64,000 nucleotides of DNA, from the NCBI GenBank assembly GCA_025024175.1, contig QCXZ01000042.1:9937501-10001500 (forward strand). The letters run 5' to 3'. This stretch comes from Rhyzopertha dominica (taxonomy: Eukaryota > Arthropoda > Insecta > Coleoptera > Bostrichidae). This document shows positions 1 through 11,884 of the stretch, piece after piece (within the stretch, counting starts at the first letter, position 1; each line of letters begins with the position of its first letter). The notes below the pieces were generated by a model. The model did not search any database and was not told the DNA's origin. It was given only the letters and a program-made list of their open reading frames with translations. The position numbers were made by a program, and so were the translations under genes.

Positions 1-409
1 TTCCCGTCTAAGATGTGCTAATGGATTCCTAGATAATAGGGATAATTTGTTAGAAAGCTTCGAAGGGCCTTGCCGGAGAGAAGTCAAGGCCTGCCCTTCC
101 CACGGTTTAGCATGTGCAGAAAACTCCACTGTTTACCTGCGTTCGTTCGACTTGCTGAAACGACCCTCTCGATTACGGTAATACAATTTCTTCTGATACT
201 TCTAGAAATGATTTTGTCGTCGGAATGACCCTGTTAACTACCAATATTTTCACTTTATCTAATGCGATAAAATCTGAAATAGCCAGAGCAAGAGCCCCAT
301 CGTAAAAGCGCGGAGTAAGGCAATAAAACGTTATCAGATTAATCTGTGCTCCAGGAGATATAAAATAAAAACCCAATATCGTAAAATATAGCGACTGGCC
401 AGTCCACTC

Positions 410-2380
410 AATTGTCCTTTGATAAATTAATTTGCGAGAGGCGGGCGAGGCGTCGGTTAAAGGAAATAAGAGCGAAAATGTTCCGAACTTTGTTGTATCT
501 ACACGCACAAATGTTTTACAAAAGGCTGTAGTAAATAATTAATCCGATAATGTACTAACAATGCTACCATGTACAATTTTATACAAGAAAGTTATAGCAT
601 AAAGATTTCGCCGAAAGCTTAATGAATGCAAATCACATTCGGCATACAGAGTCGAAGACAGACAATCAAAAAGGGGATATAGGTTAAATTTCTTGTAATA
701 TAAGTATCTACAGAATTACTTTTGTATACATTCAATCTTAGTAGCATAAGCAGCATACCCAGGACACTAAACTACTGAACAGTACTCTAGTTTACTTCTC
801 ACAAATACACAATACAGTTTCAAAATACAAGAAATGTTATTGAAATCCCTGGTTTGTCGCTTTATAAACCCCATTGCTCTAAAGGCATCACCACACATTT
901 GCTCTATATGTAAGTTAAATGAGAGAGAACTATCAAAAGTGATTCCCAAATCTTTTATTTGAGATACACGTTCCAACCTAGTACCGTTAACACTGTAATG
1001 AAAAACAATCGGATTCTGAATCCTACAGAAAGAGATAATATAATCTTACATTTAACAATATTTATATTCATTTTGTTTTCCGCACACCAGAGAGAAAACT
1101 GTTCCCGATCATTTTGCATTGCAGTACAATCTTCAACAGATTTTATGCATCTTACAATTTTCAAATCAATATAGAAAAAAACATCGTTAAAGGACAAAAA
1201 CAACAGTTGCCCTAATTGGAACCTTGCACTACTGCACTACATGTTTGAAATGGCTTTGATTTATAACGTAAATATTCAACATATTGAAGTCGTGCTGTCA
1301 ACAAAAAATTAAGAAACAATATCAAAGAATCACATACTTTATAATTTCCGCAATAAAATGCGATGATCGACAACATCAAAAGCTTTTGATATATCTGTAT
1401 AAATAACATCAGTTTGTAACTTATTCTCTAAATTATCAGAAAGCATTTGCGTATACTCACATNAATTGGTTGCAGTANATTTACCCTTTATAAAACCGTG
1501 TTGACCTTCATTTATAAATATGTGAATGTGATTGTATAGATACTTTGCAAAAATAGACTCAAAAATGATGGCGAAATTGCAGCTTATGGCTACTGCTCTA
1601 TAATTTTCAACATTACTTCCATCTCCGGACTTGAAAACCGGAAAAACCTTGGAACTCTTCCAGACATTTGGATAAATACCTGTCTCTAAAGATAAATTAT
1701 AAATGTGTCGGAGCGGCTGCAAAAAACAGCAAACACAATCTTTCACAATAAACGGCGGTATATTGTCCATCCCAGTAGTCAAGTGTGGCTTCATATTCTT
1801 CGCAGCCGCAATGATGTCGTCATCCGAAATGAAGAATAAATGCATTGTTGTAGCAATGGACACATCACCACACAAGTTTAGATTTGTTTGACTCTGTGCA
1901 TCATCACTGTTTTTTACGTAAACGATACCAAAAAAGTCAGCAAAAATTCCAACAATATCCGTTGGATTCGAAACAAGATTATCCTGATAACGGCATTGTT
2001 GAAGGGAGATCAGAGACATCCTTTTTTTGACCGCACGCAGGACCACAACTTTTTAGGATCACGTCAGACATCATTCTATACATTACTTATGTATTTGGTA
2101 AACTCAAGACGAATACTATAGCGGATTAATTTCCGAAGCTTATTTACTTGATGCAGATAGTACTCCAAGCCACTCTTCTTGTATAACTTCTATAATGTTT
2201 TCTTCCTTTTCAAATCAGGGATCACAGATGATGTAAACCAGGGTGGGTAAGATGAGCAGTGGAATCTCGTTTTTGGTACATGTTTATCAAGGAGCGCATC
2301 GATTTTGGAGTACATGACGCTATAAGCGGCCTCCACAGATGCAGCATTAACGACAAAAGATGTAGGATCTACTTTTTAGT
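410..2380 (-). pseudogene. Jockey-like non-LTR retrotransposon, ORF2 C-terminal two-thirds, degenerate
   Basis: The minus strand reads, in order, a linker region at 2340-2120 (YPPWFTSSVIPDLKRKK, then a stop, then SGLEYYLHQVNKLRKLIR), a reverse transcriptase fingers/palm segment at 2046-1339 (GMDNIPPFIVK, FPVFKSGDGSNVENYRA, ending in YTDISKAFDVVDH), and a thumb segment at 1203-767 (WCAENKMNINIVKCK, ending in SKLEYCSVV). C-terminal-type sequence can be followed with frameshifts to about 410 (CPGYAAYATKIECIQKKF and onward). The order matches the C-terminal reverse transcriptase protein of Jockey-clade LINEs. The catalytic YADD segment between 1203 and 1339 is missing or unreadable. No endonuclease domain is visible, so the copy is 5'-truncated. 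Several stops, frameshifts and two N bases make it non-functional. The RT identification is firm; the clade is inferred from motif style. Confidence 0.85.
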
Positions 2381-2559
2381 CCCGAAACATCTAGTAATAA
2401 ACCACCGTACAAGTGTTTACCTCTAAAAACAAACCGACAAATTTATAAAAGCTTCCTTTGAATCGAAATATAAAGTATTACCAAAATTTAACCCAAATAT
2501 GCCTTTGGTTTGAATGTTAAATATTTAAAAACTAAAATTTCATTCAAGAAAGCACAGTT

Positions 2560-2995
2560 TTCACATGATGAGCGGCTCATTTTGCCTATCTCCTCAAACC
2601 CTGATACCTACACTTCTCCTCGATAAAACCAACCCACCCCTCCCGCAGGGGTTGCATATCTGCACGAGTCAGGGCTGCCAATCTCTTCGCAAGTCGCTCA
2701 TGCATCAAACATCCGTTGACCTGGGCCCCATACGCGATCGATGCGCCCCCGTTCTTCCGGTGTACGTGTGTGCGAACTGCTTCATTGTTGCACTATATGA
2801 CGTGACAGCTTACACGGGGATAAACGGCCTGGATGTTTGTTTGTTCGGAGATAAAGCGGTGCCGCACCAAGAAAAATGGGAGACTTTCTTGGAGGTGGTC
2901 GGAGCGGAGGGTGACAAATTTCGGGGGTGTCGGTAGATGGCTTGAAAGTGAAATACGAGTATTTAGGGGTGCCAGTTCTTGAGAGGGCCCGATAC
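2560..2995. other. GC-richer island with no recognisable gene
   Basis: This stretch is clearly richer in G+C than its AT-rich flanks and contains a 123-codon open frame on the plus strand (2565-2936). The translation shows no domain, signal peptide or repeat I recognise, and no splice-site context was convincing. It could be a conserved intronic regulatory element, an unknown repeat or a chance ORF in GC-rich DNA. I favour non-coding. Confidence 0.3.
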
Positions 2996-3200
2996 TAATG
3001 TATTGTTACGTTGGCAATAAGTAAAATAAATCCAATAGAACGATAGCTACAGCTTTTACCCAAAAAAATCTCGTCGTGTTTTTAACAAAAATGGTTGTTG
3101 CATTAACGATTTGTTCGTTAATATTGGTCCAAAGAAAACTTTCATTGCATAAATCAATCTCGGTTCCTTAAGTAATTGGCATGTATGTATATTTTATTAA

Positions 3201-4173
3201 TTGCATATTAATAGTTAGCATCTAATCCACAAAACAGCTGTGACAGCTTATAAATTTGAAAAAATGGATCGTAAGGTGTATTTTTAATATTAAAAATGTG
3301 AGTATTCAAAGGGACCGCCAAAACGCGAACATATTGGCCGTGACGTCAGGTCTCTTGTAAATGGCCGCTTGTTTACATCTGGGGTCAGCGCGTCACGCGT
3401 CTGCCTCAGCCCGTCAATTTATCAGTTTGTTGTTTGCGTTCATTTTGTGACGAGCGAATTAAAATACGCCAAGAAAAAGTGAAATACTTATGAATTATGA
3501 CTTCTGAAGGCATGTTCATTGTTATAGTATTTGTGTACAACGATGAGCGGTTCAACGCGGTGGAGATGAGGAACCTAAAAGCAAGAAAGCAACAGCATAA
3601 GTGAACTTCTTATCAAATTAACGTAGCATTGATAATTTGATCACAGAGGGTTGTTGGAAACATACTATTTCTAAACATAAAAATGTAAGAATCAAAAATG
3701 GACCCTAAACTTGACATTTATTTTAGAGGTCAGATTAATATAAATTGCCATTTATTTTCGGGGCTCTTGCGGTTCGTTTCTTGTCTGGCTAACAGTCGAA
3801 TATATGGGGAACAACGTCGTTCTTTAGTATAACTTTTCCCTCTATCAACTTAAAACGCATATAATTGTTCATATTCTCTTCAAGCTATAACAAAATAGAA
3901 ACTGAATGGTAAACACTTATAACCTTATAAAAAGAATAATACAACTTACATAACAACACTTGTTTTGTTTTCCATACATAATGGATGCTCACTTTTGGTG
4001 CTACCTCTTACACCGTCCTTTCACTAAACACCACACAAAAGCTTTTACAATACAAGAATCATACTACACCATTAAACAGCGCGCTCCTCGGTGATGTTTA
4101 CATGACACTTGACATCACGAGTTGAATAACCTTAGATAGAAGCGTTTTGGCGGTGACTCCTAAGATTCGAATT
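3201..4173 (+). repeat. Unclassified ~1-kb interspersed repeat R1, copy 1
   Basis: The segment matches 26119-27146 on the same strand over nearly its whole length, from a shared TTGCATATTAATAG start to a shared GATTCGAATT end. Near the ends the repeat carries imperfect inverted subterminal arms. The left arm near 3305-3360 has CCGCCAAAACGC, then GTGACGTCA and TGTAAATG. The right arm near 4090-4170 gives the same motifs on the opposite strand (GCGTTTTGGCGG, TGACATCAC, CATGTAAA). No coding sequence is evident. Long imperfect inverted arms without a gene suggest a non-autonomous DNA transposon, but no target duplication was clear. Confidence 0.75.
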
Positions 4174-4299
4174 GCATGTTATGCTTTTACATTATCAGTT
4201 AACGAAAAGTTTCTTTAAACACAATATTTTGGTTGTTGTTACAGAGATAGATGCTGTTAGTTGATGATATTTTTTGGAATTACCAGGGGTCGCAAATTA

Positions 4300-4480
4300 T
4301 ACCGGGTGTCCCAATAAGGGCGGTTACCGGCTATATCTCGGAGATGGTTCAACGTAGAAGTGTAAAGTAAAGTATTTTATGACAAATGTGTTATCGCACA
4401 ATTTAACCAAAATAATTTCAAGTTTCAAGTCAACTGCACTATACTACTACACTGCAACAGGGCATAAATAACAAAAAATA
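4300..4480 (+). repeat. Possible interspersed repeat end carrying the ACCGGGTGTCCC motif
   Basis: TACCGGGTGTCCC at 4300-4312 resembles TACAGGGTGTCCC at 25690-25702 and 60244-60256. After the motif comes CGGCTATATCTCGGAG, in a style I associate with abundant insect repeats, but the three copies diverge after the motif. The class and right boundary are unknown. Confidence 0.3.
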
Positions 4481-5469
4481 CTACAAAAATTAAATAAATT
4501 CATTTCTTACCCATACAGCTCAGTCAGGCTTTACAAAAATGTCGGCAAAAATGTTTTAGGTCATGACATTTGACATTCTAAAGTAAAATTTTGTTTGTTC
4601 CGTGCCATTATTTAAGATATAAAGAATTAAAGATATGTCTTATTCAGTCAAGTTCCTCGAATAAAAGTTGTGTGGAATTATGTAGTAATTTCAAGTATTT
4701 TCAACCTTTGCCCTTCTTTTTTACAGAAACGGCATTTTTCTATTTTTGCATGAAAGGTTGGAAAGTTGAAGTTATTTTAGTTGAATTCTAGGAGGTTATC
4801 TTGTCATAAAATCCCAAACCTCTATCGTAAACCGTCTTCGAGATACAGGTGCTAATATTGCAAGCATTGTCATTGGTGCATGTTTTTAGCTGTGACCATC
4901 TAATCAAGCTTAATATTAGAGTTGACTTACCTGCCAAAGCATTTGCGAACACGAAAGTCTAGTACAATAAAAAGTCAATAACAAGCGCCGAAATATGAAC
5001 TTGCGAACCGCAAATGACCGAATGTGATGAGTTAGCGAATTGGGCGCACGTGTTTTTTGATACCGTAGAGTAGATTAACAATGCGGTCCTTTGCTATGAT
5101 GAACCTGGTAGTTGAGGTTATGCTCTTTTTTTTATAATAAGCAAGTGTTATAAGAATATTTCAATGTTTTGCTTGTTGTTGGTTTGCTGTTTTAAAATAT
5201 ACCTTACGTATACCGCAAATAAAATGTATAGTCTTGAAATAAGCCGTTTTGTTGAGAAATTATAGAACCAATATCAGGCAACAAACGAAAAGCACTGGAA
5301 AATACAAGAGTGCGACTGGTTGACAAAAGAGGAAAATGATTGTTCTAAATTTAACACCACACAAGAAGAAATTAGAAGAGATTGAATAGGTTCCAGGTAA
5401 ATATTTTAGAGAAAGGTTGCCCGGCATTTCTAGGAATTAAAACCCTTTATATTATTTTCTCAAAACATA
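4481..5469. other. AT-rich intronic DNA, nothing recognised
   Basis: No ORF with a recognisable domain, no RNA gene and no repeat shared with the rest of the window was seen here. Confidence 0.5.
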
Positions 5470-5690
5470 GTTAAAAATAGGTTGCAGGTAAATCTGTTCA
5501 AATAGATAATTGTATTCGTGTTAAAATTTAGTAAGGCCGATCCTCACAGACACCGCTTAAATCTATTCTAAACGTCTGGGCCTGCCTCATTACTTTTATG
5601 CGGGGATTTACGGTCAGGCCGTAATAAAGTGGTTAAACAATCAAAACCATATTCGCAGAATATTTCAGGTCGTTCTTTACATCGCACGAT
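5470..5690 (+). repeat. Repeat R2, copy 1 (~210 bp)
   Basis: The segment from GGTTGCAGGTAAATCTGTTC to CGCAGAATATTTC matches 41821-42020 on the same strand with modest divergence. It has no coding potential and no obvious terminal inverted repeats. It could be a short interspersed element or a fragment of a larger transposon. Confidence 0.7.
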
Positions 5691-6879
5691 TCATCGGTAA
5701 ACACCACATTTGTCGGTTCTACTGAAAACAGGACATTTAAGCCTACACCCAATACTGTTACTTCATATTGATTTCCATATTGTTCGTGCACGATTTCAAA
5801 AACAGAGGTAAATAATCTGCAACATTAGGCACATTAAACCTACTAACTGCCACAAGGCATTTTTCATTTTTATGGCGTACCCGCGTTCTGAAAATTTTCG
5901 GCACCTGCACCCGATGAAACAGGCAATTAGCGTAATTTATTACAATGGCGTCCCGCAACGCCATTTATTTCAAGNCCTTCGATTATTGCCACTTATCTTG
6001 CAGAAACATTTACAGTACCGAAACCGTTAAATTTTATTAACGTTCCGAGCAGTAAAGACGCAGCGCTACACGAACGATCCTTAATGTCTGTAAGTGCTAC
6101 GTTTTACATAAAATCGAAGTACTGCGAGCACCCGCATTTCGTCACACGTGAAATTGGGACCGTTAAACTGAACATCTCTAGTTACGGTTATAATCGTTTT
6201 GATGTGTGTCTATTTTTACGATATTTGCTGCAGCATTCGGGAAATGTGCGGGGATGGTTACGACGCACCATATTTGGAAATGTGGACAAAGCTGCAGTTT
6301 TAACTCGTTCGTTGCATTTTTGAAACATAAAAAGTACAACAATTCACATTTTATACTTTTACTTCAATAATTGCTGAAAATGTTTACAACTCCTCCAAAA
6401 TGAGGAGGCGCATCATCTTCTACGGCACAAGAAACAGAATAGTCAAATTCTGAACTAGTTCTAAGTACCTATTATTTTGTTCCTTTTTTAAACTACTACC
6501 TGTGCAACAATTAATTTTATACGACTACTTTTACTATTTCTTTCCGTTTCATCTTTATTGTTAGTATAGTGATGCTCATAAGTTGCTTTTAATTACTGAA
6601 GTAGATTTTGTGTTGTGATTTTAGGGGTATCTAATTAAATAATTTTCATTTTTATCATTTATTGACTATCAAATTAAATAATAAAAACATGTCGATCAAG
6701 CGCAAAATTCTAGGTTGCACTAAAAAAACAATTTATGCCGTGTTTCAAGTGCTAAAAGATGAAAAACTCGTAAAGATTTGCTAAAAGCAATTTGTGATAC
6801 ATATCCTAACAATACATCCAACGCGTCTACGATGGAATTTTGGGAGAACCGAAGATACAGCTCACTGATAACTTTTAAT
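5691..6879. other. Intronic DNA, nothing recognised
   Basis: Moderately mixed composition to about 6330, then AT-rich. Open frames at 5758-5964 (-) and 6084-6323 (+) show no recognisable domain. Confidence 0.45.
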
Positions 6880-7245
6880 TAGGTTGTTATTTATTCCTTA
6901 TTAGCTTTTCGATCAGTTTCAGTCGGTAACCGTTTTTATTGACAATTAACTGTTTGATAATGTTGAAATCTTTTTCAAAATCTGCTTCATTTAACGCAAT
7001 ACATAACAATTTGTGTATTATTGTATGAAAAGGCGGTAATTTTGTGTTTACATTATGTTTAGAATGAGCATGAGTTAAATTATAGTCAGTGGTTGATTTT
7101 CTGTAGATTCTAAATTTATGATGTAGTTGTTTGTCTCTTCTGTTGTATTGTATTGTAAATTGTAAACTTACATCATTTGGGTTGATGTTACTTAAAACTG
7201 ATTTAAAACACTATTTACAAAAGTATTTATGTGACTATGCAAAGT
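6880..7245 (-). pseudogene. Penelope-like element, reverse transcriptase C-terminal (thumb) fragment
   Basis: The minus strand reads, with small disruptions, FRIYRKSTTDYNLTHAHSKH, then NTKLPPFHTIIHKLLCIALN, then EADFEKDFNIIKQ and GYRLKLIEKLIRNK. This pattern (YRK, a D/H-rich turn, an H-rich helix around IIHKLL, a final KLIRNK helix) is the end of the RT domain in Penelope-like retroelements, just before their linker and GIY-YIG domain. The fragment stops at about 6884. A GIY-YIG segment on the same strand lies at higher coordinates (7960-8350), the reverse of the normal RT-then-endonuclease order, so the locus is rearranged or a partial tandem. The RT catalytic motifs are absent. Assignment rests on motif memory, not alignment. 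Confidence 0.6.
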
Positions 7246-7604
7246 CCGTTGGTAAACCATTCTTTAGCATTTTGTATTGATTAGTAGAATAATATTGATC
7301 GATGTATTGGTTTAGAAGCCTTTTATTACTCTGTTTGGAATTTGTCTACGTTTAGATTCCAAGTTAATGTGTTTAAATACTGACTTCATCAATTTTCAAA
7401 GGCAAATCTATTTGCCTATTTTTGTAGTTATTCCAGTAACAACTGCGTTATTTTACATTTTGGATGAGGCAGTGCGGTAATATATTACACAAAAGGACCC
7501 AATGGTAAGTTTCGTTTATTTAATTTTATTTAAAAAAAACAGTTTTGGTACGTACGATTTTTTCTTGTTCAATTGATACCTTTCCTGTCCAATTGTATAT
7601 GTTT

Positions 7605-7765
7605 TAGTAACTAAAGTCTACACAATTAAGGGATAATCGACTTCTTAACTTAAAATAATGTTTGATTTTCTTTCTTTGCCAAGCTTTCTATTTTTATTTC
7701 AAATCTTCGTCAGGGATTCTATAAAACATTTACAGTGGGTCTTAGGTATAAAACTTGCAACTAAA
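7605..7765 (+). repeat. Left arm of inverted repeat flanking a Penelope-like GIY-YIG segment
   Basis: This arm, containing ACAATTAAGGG, TTTCAAATCTTCGTC, ATAAAACATTTACA and GGGTCTTAGG, is repeated in reverse complement at 8375-8520. Read on the minus strand it contains CTGACGA followed after six bases by GAAA, a hammerhead-core-like arrangement. The arms enclose the GIY-YIG remnant, as expected if the element is flanked by inverted copies of its own 3' terminal repeat. Confidence 0.75.
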
Positions 7766-7959
7766 CCTTACTGAAAATGAGGTCTATAGAACCAATTAAA
7801 ACATGCAAAACGTTCCATTTATGAACAATGTTATTTTGAATTTGAAGTTTTAATTTTATCATTTTATTAACTTATGATTTTAATGTCTATGATAATAAAT
7901 AGGTGTAAATATTACTTAAATTTTGTGTGTCTGATTTTTTATTTATTGTGCTAATATTT

Positions 7960-8350
7960 TTATTTATCTGGTAGCTTTCTAAAATTAAACGTTTATATGG
8001 AATATTTTCTTTTTCCAAAATTTTAATTTCATCCCAATTTATTTGATTATGCTCCGCCAATGAACATCGATTTTTATTCGTCCTAAGATCGCTTTTATGC
8101 AGTGCTATTCTGCTAGAAAGTCACTGCGATTTTTGTCCCACACAAATGTTGTCACAACTGTCATATTTTGTGAAATAGACAACATTTGATTGATATTTTA
8201 TTGGATTTTTTTATTATAATTTGCTAAATAGCTTCGAACCTATTTTAATATATTCTTAATACCTTCAATTTGTAAACTTCTAATAAGTTTCATTGTCATA
8301 CCCGTAACGTTTGGAAGAGATCCAAAACGAAAAACTTCTGTGTAATTATT
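7960..8350 (-). pseudogene. Penelope-like element, GIY-YIG endonuclease remnant
   Basis: The minus strand encodes a linker (VFRFGSLPNVTGMTMKLIRS) and then YDSCDNICVGQKSQ, LSSRIALHKSDLRTNKNRC, SLAEHNQINWDEIKILE and KENIPYKRL. This follows the GIY-YIG pattern of Penelope-like elements: a Cys-rich approach, VGQ for the YIG strand, a catalytic-Arg helix (SSRIALHKSD), and AEH followed by an acidic strand. A stop lies just after VGQKSQ and there are other lesions, so it is not functional. In intact elements this single-strand nickase is fused behind the reverse transcriptase and assists target priming. Inverted repeats at 7605-7765 and 8375-8520 bracket it. Confidence 0.7.
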
Positions 8351-8374
8351 TTGAGGATCATGACTTTTGTTTAG

Positions 8375-8520
8375 TTACATGTTTTATGCCTAAGACCCAT
8401 TGTAAATGTTTTATAGAAGCTTTGACGAAGATTTGAAATAAAAAAAGAAGAGTAAACATTATTTTCAGTTAAGTAGTCGATTATACCCCTTAATTGTGAA
8501 GACTTTAATATAAAAAAAAG
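8375..8520 (-). repeat. Right arm of inverted repeat flanking a Penelope-like GIY-YIG segment
   Basis: Reverse-complement match to 7605-7765 over roughly 140 bp, including TGTAAATGTTTTATAGAAGC, GACGAAGATTTGAAATAAA and CCCCTTAATTGTGAAGAC. Together with the left arm it gives a stem of about 140 bp and a spacer of about 610 bp. Confidence 0.75.
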
Positions 8521-10349
8521 CGACTGCTACATCTATTTAATGTTTTAGTAACTATAACTTTGATCGTATGCACTTGTTCCGCTTTTTTAAATCAAATAGG
8601 TATTACTGCCATGTTGCATTTATCTGAATTGCATAGTATTGCATTTTTTCGCCTCATGTATGTATTATAATATAAAACTGTGATAAAACACCAATATGAC
8701 TGCTCCTAGATATGACTTAAATGTTCTTGGAAATGTCATAAGTTCTTGGTTACTGTTTTTATCTCATCTACTTATATGGATAATGGACATGGAACAATAA
8801 ATATCTATTCCTCTTTCAGATGCTAATGTGTTTATTATTCCTGGGCATGTAGTTATTCTCGATTTCTTGAGACATACCTAAAGCAGGTCGTTTAAGTTGG
8901 AACTAAGAAAGCATTAATTTACATGTGACCTTATTTCGCATTTAAAAAAGTTGAGAACAGCGGCAGCTTCCGAAGAAGGGCTCTAAGACGTCACCCTGCC
9001 AAAGAAAATTAAATTCAATTAATATTATATCATGTATATATAACTACGTCGCATATAGCATGTACTTTGCTTACTCGAACTAACTTTTTTTGTTTTCTTG
9101 CAAGCTTAAGCAACCACATTTACATGGGCGTGAAGGCTTGCGGTTTTGTACAGTTGCTACACAAAACTGGTTACTGCACCATTCCACTCGAACTAATATT
9201 TGTTTACATATGAGAAATTTTGGACTCTCTGTTGAGTTGTTAGCTACTAAAATCGACGAGCATATTAGTTTGATTGCAGTTTTGCTTTAATTGCACGTAG
9301 TAGTGACTTGCGTCGCTCAACTTTTCAAAATATTAAAATTTGCTTGTCCACTGCTTTTTATAGCTTGGATTCAAGCAGTATACATGCACATTTAATTGTT
9401 GTTTCATGCTATTTAGTATTTATTGTTGTCTTTTGTTCTTCGCGCAGGTATTCCACACAATTTTATTGATTATTGCCACTGGAGATGACAGTTTTTGGAG
9501 TCCACAACAATGTTGCTTTAAATTAATCAGATCGTTCCCACGAGCCAACCCTGTGCCCCGAATAGATCAACAACGTTTGTCCCATTTTGCATGCGGCCTC
9601 GTCTGCGATGTAAATGAACGCTAATTCAACGGATGTTCGCAACGAGAAGAACACCAGCAGTTTAATTGGTGGCCGGCGAGCGCGCCCACTAACAATGATA
9701 TATAACAATTCGAAAACGCGTTACCAGTACTGCTATCACTTCCCAATGACAAAACGGAAATCAGATATGTTAATGTGAATTTATTGGCAGATACAACTGT
9801 TGCGATGCAACCTACAATGAGTCGTGTGCTCTGGTTGCGAAGTGGACGCGTGGCATTCGTTTCGGGTATGGCTTTCAGTGCTGAAATGCGCCTGAAATCC
9901 AGTGAAATGCGTTTCCTATTTACATCATATACCGCGACCTTGCTTTACAAATATTTCCGTTTATACCGATATTAGCTCGCATTCATCAAATGCAATGTCT
10001 GTTTTTTTTATCTTTTACCAGTCAATGCGAACTGAAAATATTCCTACCTTTCATTCCTCTCATTTCCGGTAACAGACTAAAAATGGGAGCTTCTTTTAAT
10101 GAAGGATCTTTGTGTGAAGCTTTTTTGGAGGTGTTAAAATTGTTTGAACCATTCATAAATAAAGGCTTAACACAGTTTATATTTTTATTAGCTTTTTGTC
10201 AGTTTATTGTTGCATCTATTGCTGATGGTTTTACTGAAACCTAATTCAACTGTAATATGATATGGAATGTATTTTGTCGAATTAATATGAACTGTCTATA
10301 GGCATCTTTACATCTGTACATTTGTTAATTCAGGTATCAGTTAGTGATA
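8521..10349. other. Intronic DNA with one small GC-richer island (9490-9720)
   Basis: AT-rich except for 9490-9720, which has overlapping frames on both strands but no recognisable protein. No shared repeat was found in the remainder. Confidence 0.4.
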
Positions 10350-10800
10350 CCTACACTGCTCAAAAAATTATAGGAACGCTTTTTTGACAGCTTGCCATCT
10401 ACTCTCTGATTCGCAGACTGCATGTTTTATTGTTGCTTATTATTGTCTAAACATTACTTAATAACATATAACGCCAAATGAAATCTTAATAAATAGCTAA
10501 ACATGATTGAGGTCAAAAACTTGACAACGGTACCAAAACCTAAAAGTGCTAATCACTACAGAAAATTTAAGTATTACTTCTATTGCTGTCAATCATACAG
10601 GGTATATCAATTCCTATGTCCTCCACGGGCAGCTTTTACTGCCTGTCACAGCTTTCTAATACGCCTATCAAGCATATACCAGACATGCTCAATGGGGTTT
10701 AGGTCTGAACTCATGGCAGGCCATTTCATCACCTGGATTCCATTTTTCTCTTTCTTGTAGCATTTGCTGTGTGTTCTACAATTCTCCTCAAACTCATTAA
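10350..10800 (-). mobile_element. Tc1-like DNA transposon, 3' remnant
   Basis: TA followed by CACTGCTCAAAAAATTATAG at 10351-10372 resembles a Tc1-type terminal inverted repeat with its TA target. The minus strand of about 10790-10600 then reads NGIQVMKWPAMSSDLNPIEH, VWYMLDRRIRKL, a stop, and AVKAARGGHRN, the C-terminal end of a Tc1 transposase including the catalytic Glu of the DD34E triad (PIEHVW). The region between the terminal Glu block and the ARGGH tail is shortened. No second inverted repeat or N-terminal helix-turn-helix is present. It is an inactive fragment. Confidence 0.7.
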
Positions 10801-11110
10801 GCAAAAAAGATATGTTGTAATGTAAGTAGCAGGGTGTAACTAACGCCTTGTATACATAGTGCTAAATTTAGCATTAAATTCGTAATTCTCTTGCCAAAAA
10901 ACATAAAGTTGCCAATTTCCAAGACTACACTGCTTAAATTCACAAAATTATTGAGAAATTTCAAATTAAAATTCGAACTTTGAACCCCCTGTATCTGGTA
11001 AACCTGCAACATTTGCATGAGGCATATTAAGCTCAATCACCATATTTTGGTGTGTAGTATCTCCATTTCAAAGATTTCCCATTCTTAATTAATCACCCTG
11101 TATATGCGTT
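10801..11110. repeat. Possible repeat with CCCTGTAT-type motifs
   Basis: The stretch contains GCAGGGTGTAACTAAC near 10828, ACCCCCTGTATCTGG near 10983 and TCACCCTGTATATGCG near 11092. These resemble, in both orientations, the CAGGGTGT motif seen at 4300, 25690 and 60244. This suggests one or more old interspersed elements, but no boundaries or coding sequence are clear. Confidence 0.3.
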
Positions 11111-11239
11111 TATAAGGAAAAAAGAACCCTACAACATGTTATTAAAGAGTACTCATACTAGGTGATCTAGAACTGTTTCGAGATTTACGGTTATGGCTAG
11201 ATTATGAACAAATGAAGGCATCCTTTTGCTGTTGAGTTA

Positions 11240-11740
11240 TCTGCTAAAAGAAATGTGAGTGCGTTGAACTTCTCGGCAGCGCGTACAAATCCTCTATGTA
11301 TGAGAAATCCCAATCGACTAACAAGATTGAAAACGCCATATCTGGATGTGGTACGGCGTAAACCACTCCGCAAATACGAAGTAACAACCCCCGGCTAGGC
11401 GGAAGCCAGTCGCAAAAGCGCATTGCACAATAACATCTCGGAATCCTGTTATATCGGCGCGAGTTTGCACACTGTGCAATCGAGAACGTCGGTTTAGGAA
11501 ATTTGCAGCGGTTGTATCGCCATCTCCATCTCGCCCCATTCGGGCGACATCTGATAATACCCACCGACATCTGCTCAGCTAAAAGAGTTCGCTTCCTGAA
11601 TTAATAGCCTCGAACGTCGCCCCGCTTGTAAATGGAATTGCAATGAAGTTTAAACTAGAATAGCAGCAGGTCGGAAGTGGGAGTTGCAAAGAAGGCAATG
11701 AAATCGCGGAATCGATTGTGTAGAAGTGCGGAGGTTTAGA
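11240..11740. other. GC-richer island with long ORFs on both strands, no recognised gene
   Basis: Open frames of 108 and 73 codons overlap on the minus strand (11244-11570 and 11318-11539), but neither shows a known domain. Composition differs sharply from the neighbouring AT-rich DNA, and nothing in the window repeats it. It is a candidate for conserved intronic regulatory DNA. Confidence 0.35.
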
Positions 11741-11884
11741 ATTTGGCAAGAAGAAGTCATCCCAAACTTATAAAGTTATACGGTGTATTTCTGTAAATCA
11801 CCCAGCATTTGTGATGAAGCTAGCGAACGTTGTAATGGAGCAGACGAAACTTCTGTTTAGGAACTCAAGTATGCTACAGAACTT

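Noticed and set aside
2565..2936. 123-codon ORF as a gene
   Set aside because: No recognisable domain, signal or splice context. It lies in a GC-richer island where long chance frames are expected.
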